Source: an uncultured Oscillospiraceae bacterium (lineage in GTDB: Bacteria; Bacillota; Clostridia; Oscillospirales; Oscillospiraceae). Taken from it: DNA of 7,521 nt. A program made the position numbers and the translations under genes. Location of the stretch: assembly GCA_910588365.1 (NCBI GenBank), contig CAJUQS010000076.1:1-7521 (forward strand). The letters run 5' to 3'. Below the pieces are notes generated by a model that saw only the letters and a program-made list of their open reading frames with translations, was not told where the DNA came from and made no database searches. Shown here in pieces: positions 1 to 4,886 of this stretch (within the stretch, counting starts at the first letter, position 1; each line of letters opens with the position of its first letter).

Positions 1-81
1 CCGCATCCGCATCCGGCCTGCCAGACACTCTTGGATCAGATATTCCTTTTCCTCCAAGTCCATCTCAATTCGTTTTCCCAT
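1..81 (-). CDS. Partial transposase OrfA-like helix-turn-helix protein (N-terminus only)
   Basis: Twenty-seven codons are visible, starting at the ATG at 81-79, and the frame runs off the left edge. The protein begins MGKRIEMDLEEKEYLIQECL and continues AGRMRMR. A charged start followed by a helix ending in CLAGR is what I expect from the first helix of the HTH domain in IS3-family OrfA proteins, whose consensus continues with a segment like REAARR. A GGGGAG ribosome binding site lies 5 to 10 bases upstream. The short distance to the putative IS end at 141 supports the reading. An unrelated small HTH regulator is the main alternative. Confidence 0.45.
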   Translation of the reverse strand, partial: MGKRIEMDLEEKEYLIQECLAGRMRMR

Positions 82-141
82 GCCTGCTCCCCTCGTTCTC
101 GTTTTTATTGTTTCGCTGTCTGTCTTATAGGGAGCATATCA
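1..141 (-). mobile_element. End of a probable IS3-family insertion sequence (partial)
   Basis: Read on the minus strand, the sequence from 141 downwards starts with TG and runs TGATATGCTCCCTATA and then AGACA. From memory this resembles the terminal repeat of IS2 and relatives (TG, then a C-run, CCTATA, and AGACA). A small open frame with a helix-turn-helix-like N-terminus begins 36 bases inside this end, which is the usual IS3-family layout with orfA close to the left end. Only this end is in the window, so the partner repeat, orfB and the target duplication cannot be checked. Family assignment is inference. Confidence 0.45.
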
Positions 142-588
142 AAAAAATAATCCCTCGCTTTGGGCCAACTCTAAAATGAGACTCTTCAGATATCCACTTG
201 GGTGATAGACCTCCATATACAGATCATCGCCATTCAATATAATCATGGAATCGCACTCCGGCAGAACAATATTGATACAGTCTCTTGGCTTCCATTCTCC
301 CGTAAAACAATGCTTAATGAGGCTTGTCAGTTGGCCTACATCTGGATTTTCAAAAATCTCGTGTTCCGGCTGCCATGCCGAAATCCAAAAATCGCAGTAA
401 CAATATAGCTTGAGAAGAATACTCGTAAATTTCCTGTCAATTTCTTCTCTGCTATGCTGAAAAAATTCCTCAACTTCAAAATAGCGGTTGTCGGGTTTTC
501 GGGGAACGGTACCAGGGAAAATATCAACGAGGTAAACAGGTCCTTCGATGAGTTCATCAATTTTGGAAATAATATCTGCTTTTTTCAT
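139..588 (-). CDS. Hypothetical protein, 149 aa, probably 3'-truncated by an IS end
   Basis: I do not recognise the family. The start chosen is the ATG at 588-586 (MKKADIISKIDELIEG). It has a G-rich ribosome binding site just upstream, and the gene's promoter (639-667) lies downstream of the in-frame ATG at 648, which rules that one out. The protein is soluble-looking, with no signal peptide or membrane segment. It is acidic and aromatic-rich, with a cluster LYCYCDFWISAWQPEHEIFE at about 61-80, a FTGEWKPRDCINIVLPECD stretch at about 95-113, and ILNGDDLYMEVYHP at 117-130. Its base composition is clearly AT-richer than the downstream host genes, which suggests acquisition. The TGA stop (141-139) coincides with the first bases of the putative IS3-family end, so the native C-terminus may be lost. 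Small size, acidity and a solitary AT-rich context would fit an immunity or antitoxin-type protein, but nothing in the sequence proves that. Confidence 0.7.
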   Translation of the reverse strand: MKKADIISKIDELIEGPVYLVDIFPGTVPRKPDNRYFEVEEFFQHSREEIDRKFTSILLKLYCYCDFWISAWQPEHEIFENPDVGQLTSLIKHCFTGEWKPRDCINIVLPECDSMIILNGDDLYMEVYHPSGYLKSLILELAQSEGLFF

Positions 589-638
589 CTCTGTGCCCCC
601 CCTATAAACTGCACAGTATCTTTTTGCTAGGCACTCAA

Positions 639-667
639 AGTATAGCACACTTCCGTACTGCTGTCAT
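639..667 (-). promoter_or_regulatory. Sigma-A promoter of the 139-588 gene
   Basis: On the minus strand a -35 box ATGACA (667-662) is followed after exactly 17 bases by a -10 box TATACT (644-639), preceded by TGC as in an extended -10. Each hexamer matches the consensus at five of six positions. Transcription would start near 632, giving a leader of about 44 nt before the ATG at 588. Confidence 0.65.
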
Positions 668-795
668 GTGCCAGATTACGGCTATGACCTTGAATTATCT
701 TGTCGGTGCGCCATGTTTCCTGCCATTGGCTCCATTGGGGCAGTAATTGCATATACCGCGTTATCTTACCTCAACACTGGTTCCCGGGAGCACCT

Positions 796-1437
796 TTATT
801 CATCGTCAGACTCCTCCTGCCCGTTGGCCAGCTCCGGGGCGTATCTCCGGAATACCCGCTCGAACAGCAGGGACGCCGCCAGCGCCGCCAGCGCCGGCAA
901 AAACAGGGCGGGCCACCAGTAGATCGCCGAGGGCACGGCCGCCAGAACCGTCAGCACCACCACGGCCGCCGTGGTGGGCAGGTGTCCCACCGTCAGCTGA
1001 AATGCCGTCAAAAACAGGTGCTTCACGCCGAAGGTGAACCGGCCCAGCAGCGGAAACAGCCAGCACAGCACCCCCAGCGGCAGAACCAGCGCCACGCAGT
1101 AGGCCACAAAGAGCACCGCACCCGCGTCCGAGGCGCGGTGGTTGGCCCACATGATCGCCACTCCGCAGGCCAGCGGCACGGCCGCCAGGACACACACCAG
1201 GGTCGCCAGGGCCCCTGTCTTGAAATTTTCCCGGAAGGAGTGGAAAAAGGCCCCAAAGGCTCCCGGCTCCCCGGGACGGACACACTTGACCACCGCGTAA
1301 TAGAGGGCCGCAGAGGCCGGACCGGCGGTGACCACCGGGATACACAGCAGCAGCCACAGGATGGACAGGCCGCACACATCCACCATGGTGCTCAAGGCGG
1401 CCCACACGCCCTTCTCCGGATTGAAAAAACCTCCCAC
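796..1437 (-). CDS. DUF624 / YesL-family integral membrane protein, 213 aa
   Basis: The N-terminus MGGFFNPEKGVWAAL, the following SILWLLLCIPVVTAGPASAA, and the cytoplasmic motif FFHSFRENFKTG at about 64-75 are hallmarks of the YesL/DUF624 family. Five hydrophobic segments are visible at about 21-43, 74-97, 105-128, 154-174 and 176-193, with an acidic tail GQEESDDE. Family members are small inner-membrane proteins usually found beside carbohydrate transporters or sugar-responsive regulators; their biochemical role is unknown. The start is a GTG (1437-1435) behind GGGGAGGTG. This site begins at the last base of the rpiR stop codon, so the two genes are very probably one operon with coupled translation. 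No rho-independent terminator was found after the TAA at 798-796. The transporter genes that often accompany this pair are absent here. Confidence 0.85.
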   Translation of the reverse strand: MGGFFNPEKGVWAALSTMVDVCGLSILWLLLCIPVVTAGPASAALYYAVVKCVRPGEPGAFGAFFHSFRENFKTGALATLVCVLAAVPLACGVAIMWANHRASDAGAVLFVAYCVALVLPLGVLCWLFPLLGRFTFGVKHLFLTAFQLTVGHLPTTAAVVVLTVLAAVPSAIYWWPALFLPALAALAASLLFERVFRRYAPELANGQEESDDE

Positions 1438-1449
1438 AGCGCACCTCCC

Positions 1450-2310
1450 CTACAGGACCTTCTGTGTCAGGGCCTTGCCCACCGCCTGGCGGCACCGCTC
1501 CGCCCCCTCCCGCTCCCGGCGGACGAACTCCTGGAGGAGCACCTCCACCACATATAGCTGCGCCATGAGGGCGGCGGAGGAGCCGAACTGGAGGGGCTGC
1601 TCGTTGGGGCCGCACAGCAGCACCGCATCGGCGTAGGCGCTGGCGGGGGAGTTGAGAAAACGGGTGATCAGAATCAGCCTCGCCCCCCGGCCCCGGATCA
1701 GCTCCGCCGCCTCCAGAACCTCGTGGGTGGCGCCGGAGTAGGAGAAGTAGAGCACCACGTCCTCCTCGGAGAGGGTGGAGAGAATCACCGTCTGCAGGTG
1801 GGAGTCCTGGATGGTCTTGAACTTGGGGGAGGTGGTGGAAAACTGGGCCCAGGCGGCCAGCGCCACCGCCGAATGGTTGCCCTGGCCCAGACAGACCACC
1901 TGCCGGGCCGCCACCAGCAGGTCCATGGCATGATCCACGGCGGACTGGGAGAGCATGTGAAAGGCGTTGCCCAGGGTATCCTGGGCGGCGTGGAGCACCT
2001 TGCTCATAAGGGTGTGCAGGGAGTCCTCGGGAAGGATCTCCCCGCCGTCCGCGGGCTTTTGCAGCGCCGGCCCGGCCAGCAGAGCGGCCCGGGCCAGCTC
2101 CAGCTTGAAGTCGTTGAAGCCCGCCAGCTTCAGCTTGCGGCAGAACACCGATATGGTGGACACCGCCACCTCGCACACGGCGCTCAGATCGGTGATGCTG
2201 ATATACTGGGTTTCGTTCTGATGCTCCAGCACATAATCCACAATCTTCCGCTCCGACTTTGTAAAGTTCTCATACTCCTGCAGCATCAGCGCCACGACAT
2301 TCTTTCCCAC
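1450..2310 (-). CDS. MurR/RpiR-family transcriptional regulator (HTH + SIS), 286 aa
   Basis: This is a DNA-binding regulator with the classic RpiR layout. Residues 1-75 form the HTH_6 domain, with ISITDLSAVCEVAVSTIS leading into the diagnostic FCRKLKLAGFNDFKLELAR (56-74). Residues about 124-255 form a sugar isomerase (SIS) domain with VVCLGQGNHSA (138-148) and the phosphosugar-binding FSYSGAT loop (189-195). Members sense phosphorylated sugars and repress or activate catabolic or transport genes. I place the start at the GTG at 2310-2308, not at the in-frame ATG at 2343. The GTG has AGGGAGGA at the right distance and the ATG has no ribosome binding site. The length is normal for the family. 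The DUF624 gene follows after only 12 bases. The effector sugar cannot be told from sequence; the local operon suggests a carbohydrate response. Confidence 0.95.
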   Translation of the reverse strand: MGKNVVALMLQEYENFTKSERKIVDYVLEHQNETQYISITDLSAVCEVAVSTISVFCRKLKLAGFNDFKLELARAALLAGPALQKPADGGEILPEDSLHTLMSKVLHAAQDTLGNAFHMLSQSAVDHAMDLLVAARQVVCLGQGNHSAVALAAWAQFSTTSPKFKTIQDSHLQTVILSTLSEEDVVLYFSYSGATHEVLEAAELIRGRGARLILITRFLNSPASAYADAVLLCGPNEQPLQFGSSAALMAQLYVVEVLLQEFVRREREGAERCRQAVGKALTQKVL

Positions 2311-2357
2311 TGTGTTCCTCCCTGAGCCGCAAATTGATTCCATCGGCTATTTTGTTA

Positions 2358-2386
2358 ACTATAATACAACTCCGGCCGTAATGCAA
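2358..2386 (-). promoter_or_regulatory. Sigma-A promoter of rpiR-yesL
   Basis: On the minus strand TTGCAT (2386-2381) and TATAGT (2363-2358) are separated by exactly 17 bases. Transcription would start near 2351, about 40 nt before the GTG start at 2310. A GTTAAC palindrome lies immediately downstream of the -10 box. Confidence 0.7.
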
Positions 2387-2396
2387 CAGATCCGGC

Positions 2397-2408
2397 TGAA
2401 AATTTTCA
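2397..2408. promoter_or_regulatory. Perfect palindrome TGAAAATTTTCA, candidate RpiR operator
   Basis: A 12-bp perfect palindrome sits 10 bp upstream of the rpiR -35 box in otherwise GC-rich DNA. RpiR-family proteins bind as dimers to inverted repeats, and I recall GAAA/TTTC-armed sites for some of them without being able to check. Its position suggests autoregulation or activation. The same 10-bp core occurs again at 2551-2560 inside ttcA. Function is inferred. Confidence 0.35.
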
Positions 2409-2426
2409 ATGCGGGCAATTTTTCCG

Positions 2427-2453
2427 GCAAAATCTCCCCCGCCGTGGGCGGGG
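2427..2453 (-). terminator. Possible weak intrinsic terminator after ttcA
   Basis: Reading the minus strand, CCCCGCC-CAC-GGCGGGG (2453-2437) forms a perfect 7-bp stem with a 3-nt loop, followed by GAGATTTTG. The stem is very stable but the T-tract is short and offset by four bases, so termination may be partial. It lies 40 bp after the ttcA stop and upstream of the rpiR promoter, where a terminator is expected. Confidence 0.4.
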
Positions 2454-2493
2454 CGGGCAGGCGGCGGAAGCGGTCGGGAACCCGCTGTCCGCC

Positions 2494-3219
2494 CTATTTC
2501 TGCTGCTCCTCCAGGCTCCAGCCGTACAGGGGATAGCGCTGCATGGCGCCGAAAATTTTCGTTTTCAGGTGGGGGTACTGCCTCTCCAGCTGATGGAGCA
2601 GCACCTTCATCTCCTCGCGCTTGGTGGAGCCGTTGGCGGGGCACGGGTTCTCCACCACCGGCAGGTTCAGCCGGCGCACCGCCCCCCGCACATCCCGCTC
2701 CTGTACATAGAGCAGGGGGCGGATCTGGGTCACCTGACTGCGATCCAGATAGGTCACCGGCTGGAAGCAGCTGATGCGCCCCTCCAGGAAGAGGCTCATG
2801 ACCATGGTCTCCACCGCGTCGTCGTAGTGGTGGCCCAGGGCGATCTTGGTCAGCCCCAGCCGGTTCATCTCTGTGCTCAGCGCCCCGCGGCGCAGCTTGG
2901 CGCACAACGAGCAGGGATTCTTCTCCTTCCGGTGGACAAACACAATCTCGTAGATGGGGACCGGAACCAGGCGGTAGGGGATCTGCAGGTCCTCGCACAG
3001 ACGGGCAATGGGCGTGAAGTCCATACCCGGCGCGCCGGCGTCTATGGTGATGGCCTCCACCTGAAAGCGCTTGGGGTAGAACGCCCGCAGCCTCGCCAGG
3101 GCCGCCAGGGTGAGCACCGAGTCCTTGCCGCCGCTGACGCCCACCGCCACCGTGTCCCCCTCCTCAATCATGTGGTAGTCCTCCACGCACCGGCGGACCA
3201 GGGATAAAATGTGCTGCAT
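2494..3219 (-). CDS. ttcA: TtcA-like tRNA 2-thiocytidine synthase family (PP-loop ATPase), 241 aa
   Basis: TtcA-type enzymes adenylate C32 of certain tRNAs and replace its oxygen with sulfur in the cytoplasm. Visible hallmarks are the PP-loop SGGKDS at 29-34, a CSLC motif (Cys103, Cys106) in NPCSLCAKLRRG, GHHYDDAVET at 129-138, and a third cysteine in ENPCPANGSTKREEMK (Cys193). Those three cysteines correspond to the ones that bind the iron-sulfur cluster in TtcA. The protein is shorter than the E. coli enzyme (about 311 aa), mainly because it lacks terminal extensions, as in many Clostridia homologues. The start is the ATG at 3219-3217, eight bases behind GGAGGTG; the open frame continues upstream but has no other good site. 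The gene is transcribed away from rplM. The exact target base in Firmicutes is less certain than the family assignment. Confidence 0.88.
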   Translation of the reverse strand: MQHILSLVRRCVEDYHMIEEGDTVAVGVSGGKDSVLTLAALARLRAFYPKRFQVEAITIDAGAPGMDFTPIARLCEDLQIPYRLVPVPIYEIVFVHRKEKNPCSLCAKLRRGALSTEMNRLGLTKIALGHHYDDAVETMVMSLFLEGRISCFQPVTYLDRSQVTQIRPLLYVQERDVRGAVRRLNLPVVENPCPANGSTKREEMKVLLHQLERQYPHLKTKIFGAMQRYPLYGWSLEEQQK

Positions 3220-3251
3220 AGAAAAACACCTCCGCTGAAAAACAGAAATCC

Positions 3252-3295
3252 GAAATCGAGATATCGAAAGATAACAGGAGATAACGGGCGATATC
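3252..3295. repeat. 10-bp-phased GATAWC repeat array in the ttcA-rplM spacer
   Basis: GATATC (3260), GATAAC (3270), GATAAC (3280) and GATATC (3290) occur with starts exactly 10 bp apart, so they face the same side of the helix. Related GAAATC copies lie at 3245 and 3252. The array lies across the likely ttcA promoter. It reads as a multi-site protein binding region or as residual tandem duplication; the binding protein is unknown. Confidence 0.5.
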
Positions 3296-3297
3296 AA
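3268..3297 (-). promoter_or_regulatory. Candidate ttcA promoter
   Basis: On the minus strand TTGATA (3297-3292) is followed after 18 bases by TATCTT (3273-3268). Transcription would begin near 3261, leaving a leader of about 40 nt. Both boxes lie within the GATAWC repeat array, so any protein bound there would control ttcA. The -10 match is only moderate (four of six). Confidence 0.4.
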
Positions 3298-3327
3298 GAG
3301 TAATTGATGTGATAAATTAAAATGCTG

Positions 3328-3357
3328 TTGACAAAGGGCGGAACGCTGTGGTATAAA
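3328..3357 (+). promoter_or_regulatory. Strong sigma-A promoter of rplM-rpsI
   Basis: A perfect -35 box TTGACA (3328-3333) is followed after 18 bases by TATAAA (3352-3357). The predicted start is near 3364, giving a long 5' leader of about 190 nt before the rplM ATG at 3554. Length and strength fit a ribosomal protein operon with leader control. Confidence 0.85.
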
Positions 3358-3411
3358 TAGACTTGTTCGCATGAGGTATTTTACCTGATCGCGGGCAAAA
3401 AAACAAGATTT

Positions 3412-3527
3412 CTTCGATAGGCCGCCGCAGGCGGCCGGGATTGGGCCGTCCGGCCAGCGTCCGGATGGCGGCAGTCCGCCTGACGCCTTGCGGGCACACG
3501 CAGTCCTCCTGCGGCGGCGTATCGAAG
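3412..3527 (+). ncRNA. Structured rplM leader, candidate ribosomal-protein autoregulatory RNA
   Basis: The 5' arm 3412-3431 pairs with 3508-3527 over 20 positions with a single G-G mismatch (3420/3519). Inside this stem three further hairpins can form: 3433-3438 with 3450-3455; 3457-3461 with 3482-3486, carrying 3467-3471 with 3476-3480; and 3489-3492 with 3499-3502. The result is a four-way-junction shape ending 13 bases before the AAGGAG of rplM. A competing hairpin at 3420-3436 would break the closing stem. L13 leaders that let L13 repress its own operon are known in Firmicutes (Rfam L13_leader), and this is the obvious candidate role. I cannot confirm that this sequence matches that model. 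An inserted inverted-repeat element is the main alternative. Confidence 0.5.
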
Positions 3528-3553
3528 GGACGGAAGAAAGAAGGAGAACACGT

Positions 3554-3985
3554 ATGTCCACTTTTATGGCAAACAAGGGCAACATTGTCCGCAAGTGGTA
3601 TGTCGTTGACGCCGCCGGCAAGCCCCTGGGCCACACCGCCGTGATCGTCGCCGACCTGCTGCGCGGCAAGCGCAAGCCCACCTACACCCCCCACGCCGAC
3701 TGCGGCGACAACGTCATCGTCATCAACGCCTCCAAGGCCACGCTCTCCGGCAAGAAGCTGGAGCAGAAGATGTACCGCACTCACTCCGGCTGGGTGGGCG
3801 GCCTGAAGGAAACCAAGTACAAGGATATGATGGAGAAGAAGCCCGAGCTGGCCATGCGTGTGGCCGTGCGCGGCATGATGCCCCGCAACGTGGTTACCAA
3901 GGACTCTCTCAAGCGTTTGCATATCTATGCCGGCGATACCCACGAGCATCAGGCCCAGAAGCCCGAGCTCTACGCTGCGGAATAA
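3554..3985 (+). CDS. rplM: 50S ribosomal protein L13, 143 aa
   Basis: L13 is one of the early assembly proteins of the large ribosomal subunit. The chain shows RKWYVVDAAGKPLGHTA (13-29), VRGMMPRN (105-112) and the C-terminal signature LHIYAGDTHEHQAQKPE (122-138). Its length matches the bacterial family (142-145 aa). The ATG at 3554 lies eight bases behind AAGGAG. A second in-frame methionine (residue 5, MANKGN) is closer to the usual family start but is badly spaced from that site. rpsI follows after 16 bases in the same transcript, the conserved bacterial pairing. Expression is driven by the promoter at 3328-3357 and probably modulated by the structured leader. Confidence 0.99.
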   Translation: MSTFMANKGNIVRKWYVVDAAGKPLGHTAVIVADLLRGKRKPTYTPHADCGDNVIVINASKATLSGKKLEQKMYRTHSGWVGGLKETKYKDMMEKKPELAMRVAVRGMMPRNVVTKDSLKRLHIYAGDTHEHQAQKPELYAAE

Positions 3986-4001
3986 GAGGAGGTAGAGGAA
4001 T

Positions 4002-4406
4002 ATGTATCAGTCTAAGAAGCCCTATCTGTACGGCACCGGCCGCAGGAAGTCCTCTGTCGCCCGCGTTCAGGTCTACCCCGGCGGCACCGGCTCCATCACC
4101 ATCAACGGACGGGACATTGATGAGTATTTCGGCCTGGAGACTTTGAAGATGATTGTCCGTCAGCCCCTGGCCGCCACAGCCAACGAGGGCAAGGTGGACA
4201 TCGTCGCCACCGTCAAGGGCGGCGGCGTCAGCGGCCAGGCCGGCGCCCTGCGCCACGGCATCTCCCGCGCCCTGCTGCTGGCCAGCGATGAAAACCGGCC
4301 CATCCTGAAGAAGGCCGGCCTGCTCACCCGCGATCCCCGTATGAAGGAGCGTAAGAAGTACGGCCTCAAAGCGGCTCGTCGCGCGCCTCAGTTCTCCAAG
4401 CGCTGA
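4002..4406 (+). CDS. rpsI: 30S ribosomal protein S9, 134 aa
   Basis: S9 sits in the head of the small subunit, and its basic C-terminal tail reaches the decoding region near P-site tRNA. The protein shows YGTGRRKSSVARVQVYPG (10-27), the central GGGVSGQAGALRHGISRALL, LTRDPRMKERKKYGLKAARR, and the invariant terminal SKR. Length is close to the usual 130 aa. Translation starts at the ATG at 4002 behind AGGAGG at 3987-3992. A strong terminator follows directly, closing the rplM-rpsI operon. The next genes are accessory in character, which makes the 3' end of this gene a plausible insertion target; the coding sequence itself is intact. Confidence 0.99.
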   Translation: MYQSKKPYLYGTGRRKSSVARVQVYPGGTGSITINGRDIDEYFGLETLKMIVRQPLAATANEGKVDIVATVKGGGVSGQAGALRHGISRALLLASDENRPILKKAGLLTRDPRMKERKKYGLKAARRAPQFSKR

Positions 4407-4426
4407 TTTTATATCCGAAAACGCTC

Positions 4427-4466
4427 AAAAACCCCGGAAAGTTCGATTTTCCGGGGTTTTTTCTTT
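4427..4466 (+). terminator. Intrinsic terminator of rplM-rpsI
   Basis: AAAAACCCCGGAAA (4427-4440) pairs with TTTCCGGGGTTTTT (4448-4461) around a 7-nt loop, and the T-run continues to 4466. It lies 21 bp after the rpsI stop codon. Confidence 0.95.
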
Positions 4467-4500
4467 TGAAAACCTTTGATAGCCTTTGCCCAAATTTGGC

Positions 4501-4712
4501 CTGATTTGACCCGATTTGACCCTGTTTTTTTTGGGTTAAATATGGGCTAACCGGCCCTTTTGGGTTAAAAAATGGGCTAACTGACAGAGCGAAAGAAGTC
4601 GATTTGGGCCTGGTCTTAGGGCAGGCCGTCGTGGGCGGCTATCACCCTCTCTAAAGGCCCCCAATGCCAAAAGATCAATCTGTATTTTTCTCCTGATTTG
4701 ACTTGATTTGTC
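4501..4712. repeat. Two copies of a paired GATTTGAC direct repeat, 192 bp apart
   Basis: CTGATTTGAC is followed directly by CCGATTTGAC at 4501-4520. The arrangement recurs at 4693-4712 as CTGATTTGAC plus TTGATTTGTC, identical at 17 of 20 positions. Four 10-bp units in two tandem pairs, one helical turn apart within each pair, suggest binding sites for one protein on the same face of DNA. Confidence 0.6.
4529..4581. repeat. Tandem 23/24-bp direct repeat (TTTTGGGTTAAA...TGGGCTAAC)
   Basis: Copy one spans 4529-4551 and copy two 4558-4581. They share TTTTGGGTTAAA and TGGGCTAAC and differ only in the short A/T run between. Each unit also contains an imperfect inverted repeat, GGTTA against TAAC(C). 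The period is 29-30 bp, close to three helical turns. Confidence 0.65.
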
Positions 4713-4734
4713 ATAACTGAATACTGTTTATATT
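4698..4734 (+). promoter_or_regulatory. Weak candidate promoter upstream of the accessory genes
   Basis: TTGACT (4698-4703) with TACTGT (4722-4727) at 18 bp, or TTGTCA (4708-4713) with TATATT (4729-4734) at only 15 bp, are the best pairs I see before orf126. Neither is convincing. If one is used, the terminator at 4747-4789 lies inside the leader. The TTGACT overlaps the GATTTGAC repeat. Confidence 0.25.
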
Positions 4735-4746
4735 TCAGCCATACAT

Positions 4747-4789
4747 AGAGCGCCGAATCATTCCCTGAATGAAACGGCGCTCTTTTTTT
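4747..4789 (+). terminator. Strong intrinsic terminator with no gene in front of it
   Basis: AGAGCGCCG (4747-4755) pairs perfectly with CGGCGCTCT (4775-4783). An inner stem CATTC/GAATG (4759-4763, 4767-4771) caps it, and seven T residues follow to 4789. The preceding 280 bp hold no coding sequence and rpsI already has a terminator, so this hairpin either shields the element from host read-through or acts as a leader attenuator for orf126-parA-parB. Confidence 0.85.
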
Positions 4790-4831
4790 GTCCCGGTTGG
4801 CAGACGTAATTACCCCCCTGCCCCGACTCTA

Positions 4832-4862
4832 CATAGCCGTCTAAATCCCGCTGACGGCTGTG
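4832..4862 (+). promoter_or_regulatory. Leader hairpin upstream of orf126 (copy 1 of a repeated motif)
   Basis: CATAGCCGTC (4832-4841) pairs with GACGGCTGTG (4853-4862) over 10 bp with one T-G wobble and an 11-nt loop. It ends 11 bases before the AGGAGG of orf126. The same ACATAGCCGTCT sequence and stem recur before parA at 5295-5325. Confidence 0.6.
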
Positions 4863-4886
4863 AATTTTACAGTAGGAGGACAAGTC

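Larger units (their letters stand above)
4467..4746. other. Non-coding, repeat-rich spacer; candidate end of an inserted element
   Basis: No credible gene is present in these 280 bp between two strong terminators. The stretch is AT-richer than both flanks and holds two families of direct repeats (4501-4520 with 4693-4712, and 4529-4551 with 4558-4581). It also has an inverted repeat GGCCTG/CAGGCC (4607-4612 and 4622-4627, 9-nt loop). Such clusters are typical of cis-acting sites: recombinase arm-binding sites at an element end, a transfer origin, or replication iterons. I infer a cis-acting role from position; which one cannot be told. Confidence 0.4.

Noticed and set aside
589..648. Upstream in-frame ATG at 648 as start of the 139-588 gene
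   Set aside because: The promoter -10 box lies at 639-644, so that ATG would not be transcribed, and it has no ribosome binding site.
1222..1230. GAAATTTTC in the DUF624 gene as a third RpiR operator
   Set aside because: It is not a true even palindrome and is explained by the conserved protein motif ENFK coded there.
700..1557. Open frame on the plus strand opposite the DUF624 and rpiR genes
   Set aside because: The product is an Arg/Gln/His-rich chain with no domain, and it is antiparallel to a convincing membrane protein gene.
806..2176. Long open frame on the minus strand (456 codons) across rpiR and the DUF624 gene
   Set aside because: It is a different frame of two well-recognised genes. 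The product is a Gly/Pro/Arg/Ala-rich low-complexity chain typical of shadow frames in GC-rich DNA.
2311..2343. In-frame ATG at 2343 as start of rpiR
   Set aside because: No ribosome binding site precedes it, while the GTG at 2310 has AGGGAGGA at good spacing and gives the usual family N-terminus.
3245..3295. GATAWC array, and separately the 4501-4712 repeats, as a CRISPR array
   Set aside because: Units are 6-24 bp with no spacers of 30-40 bp between them, and no cas genes are present.
3317..3949. Minus-strand open frame opposite rplM
   Set aside because: It is antisense to L13, and its product is a His/Gly/Val-rich shadow.
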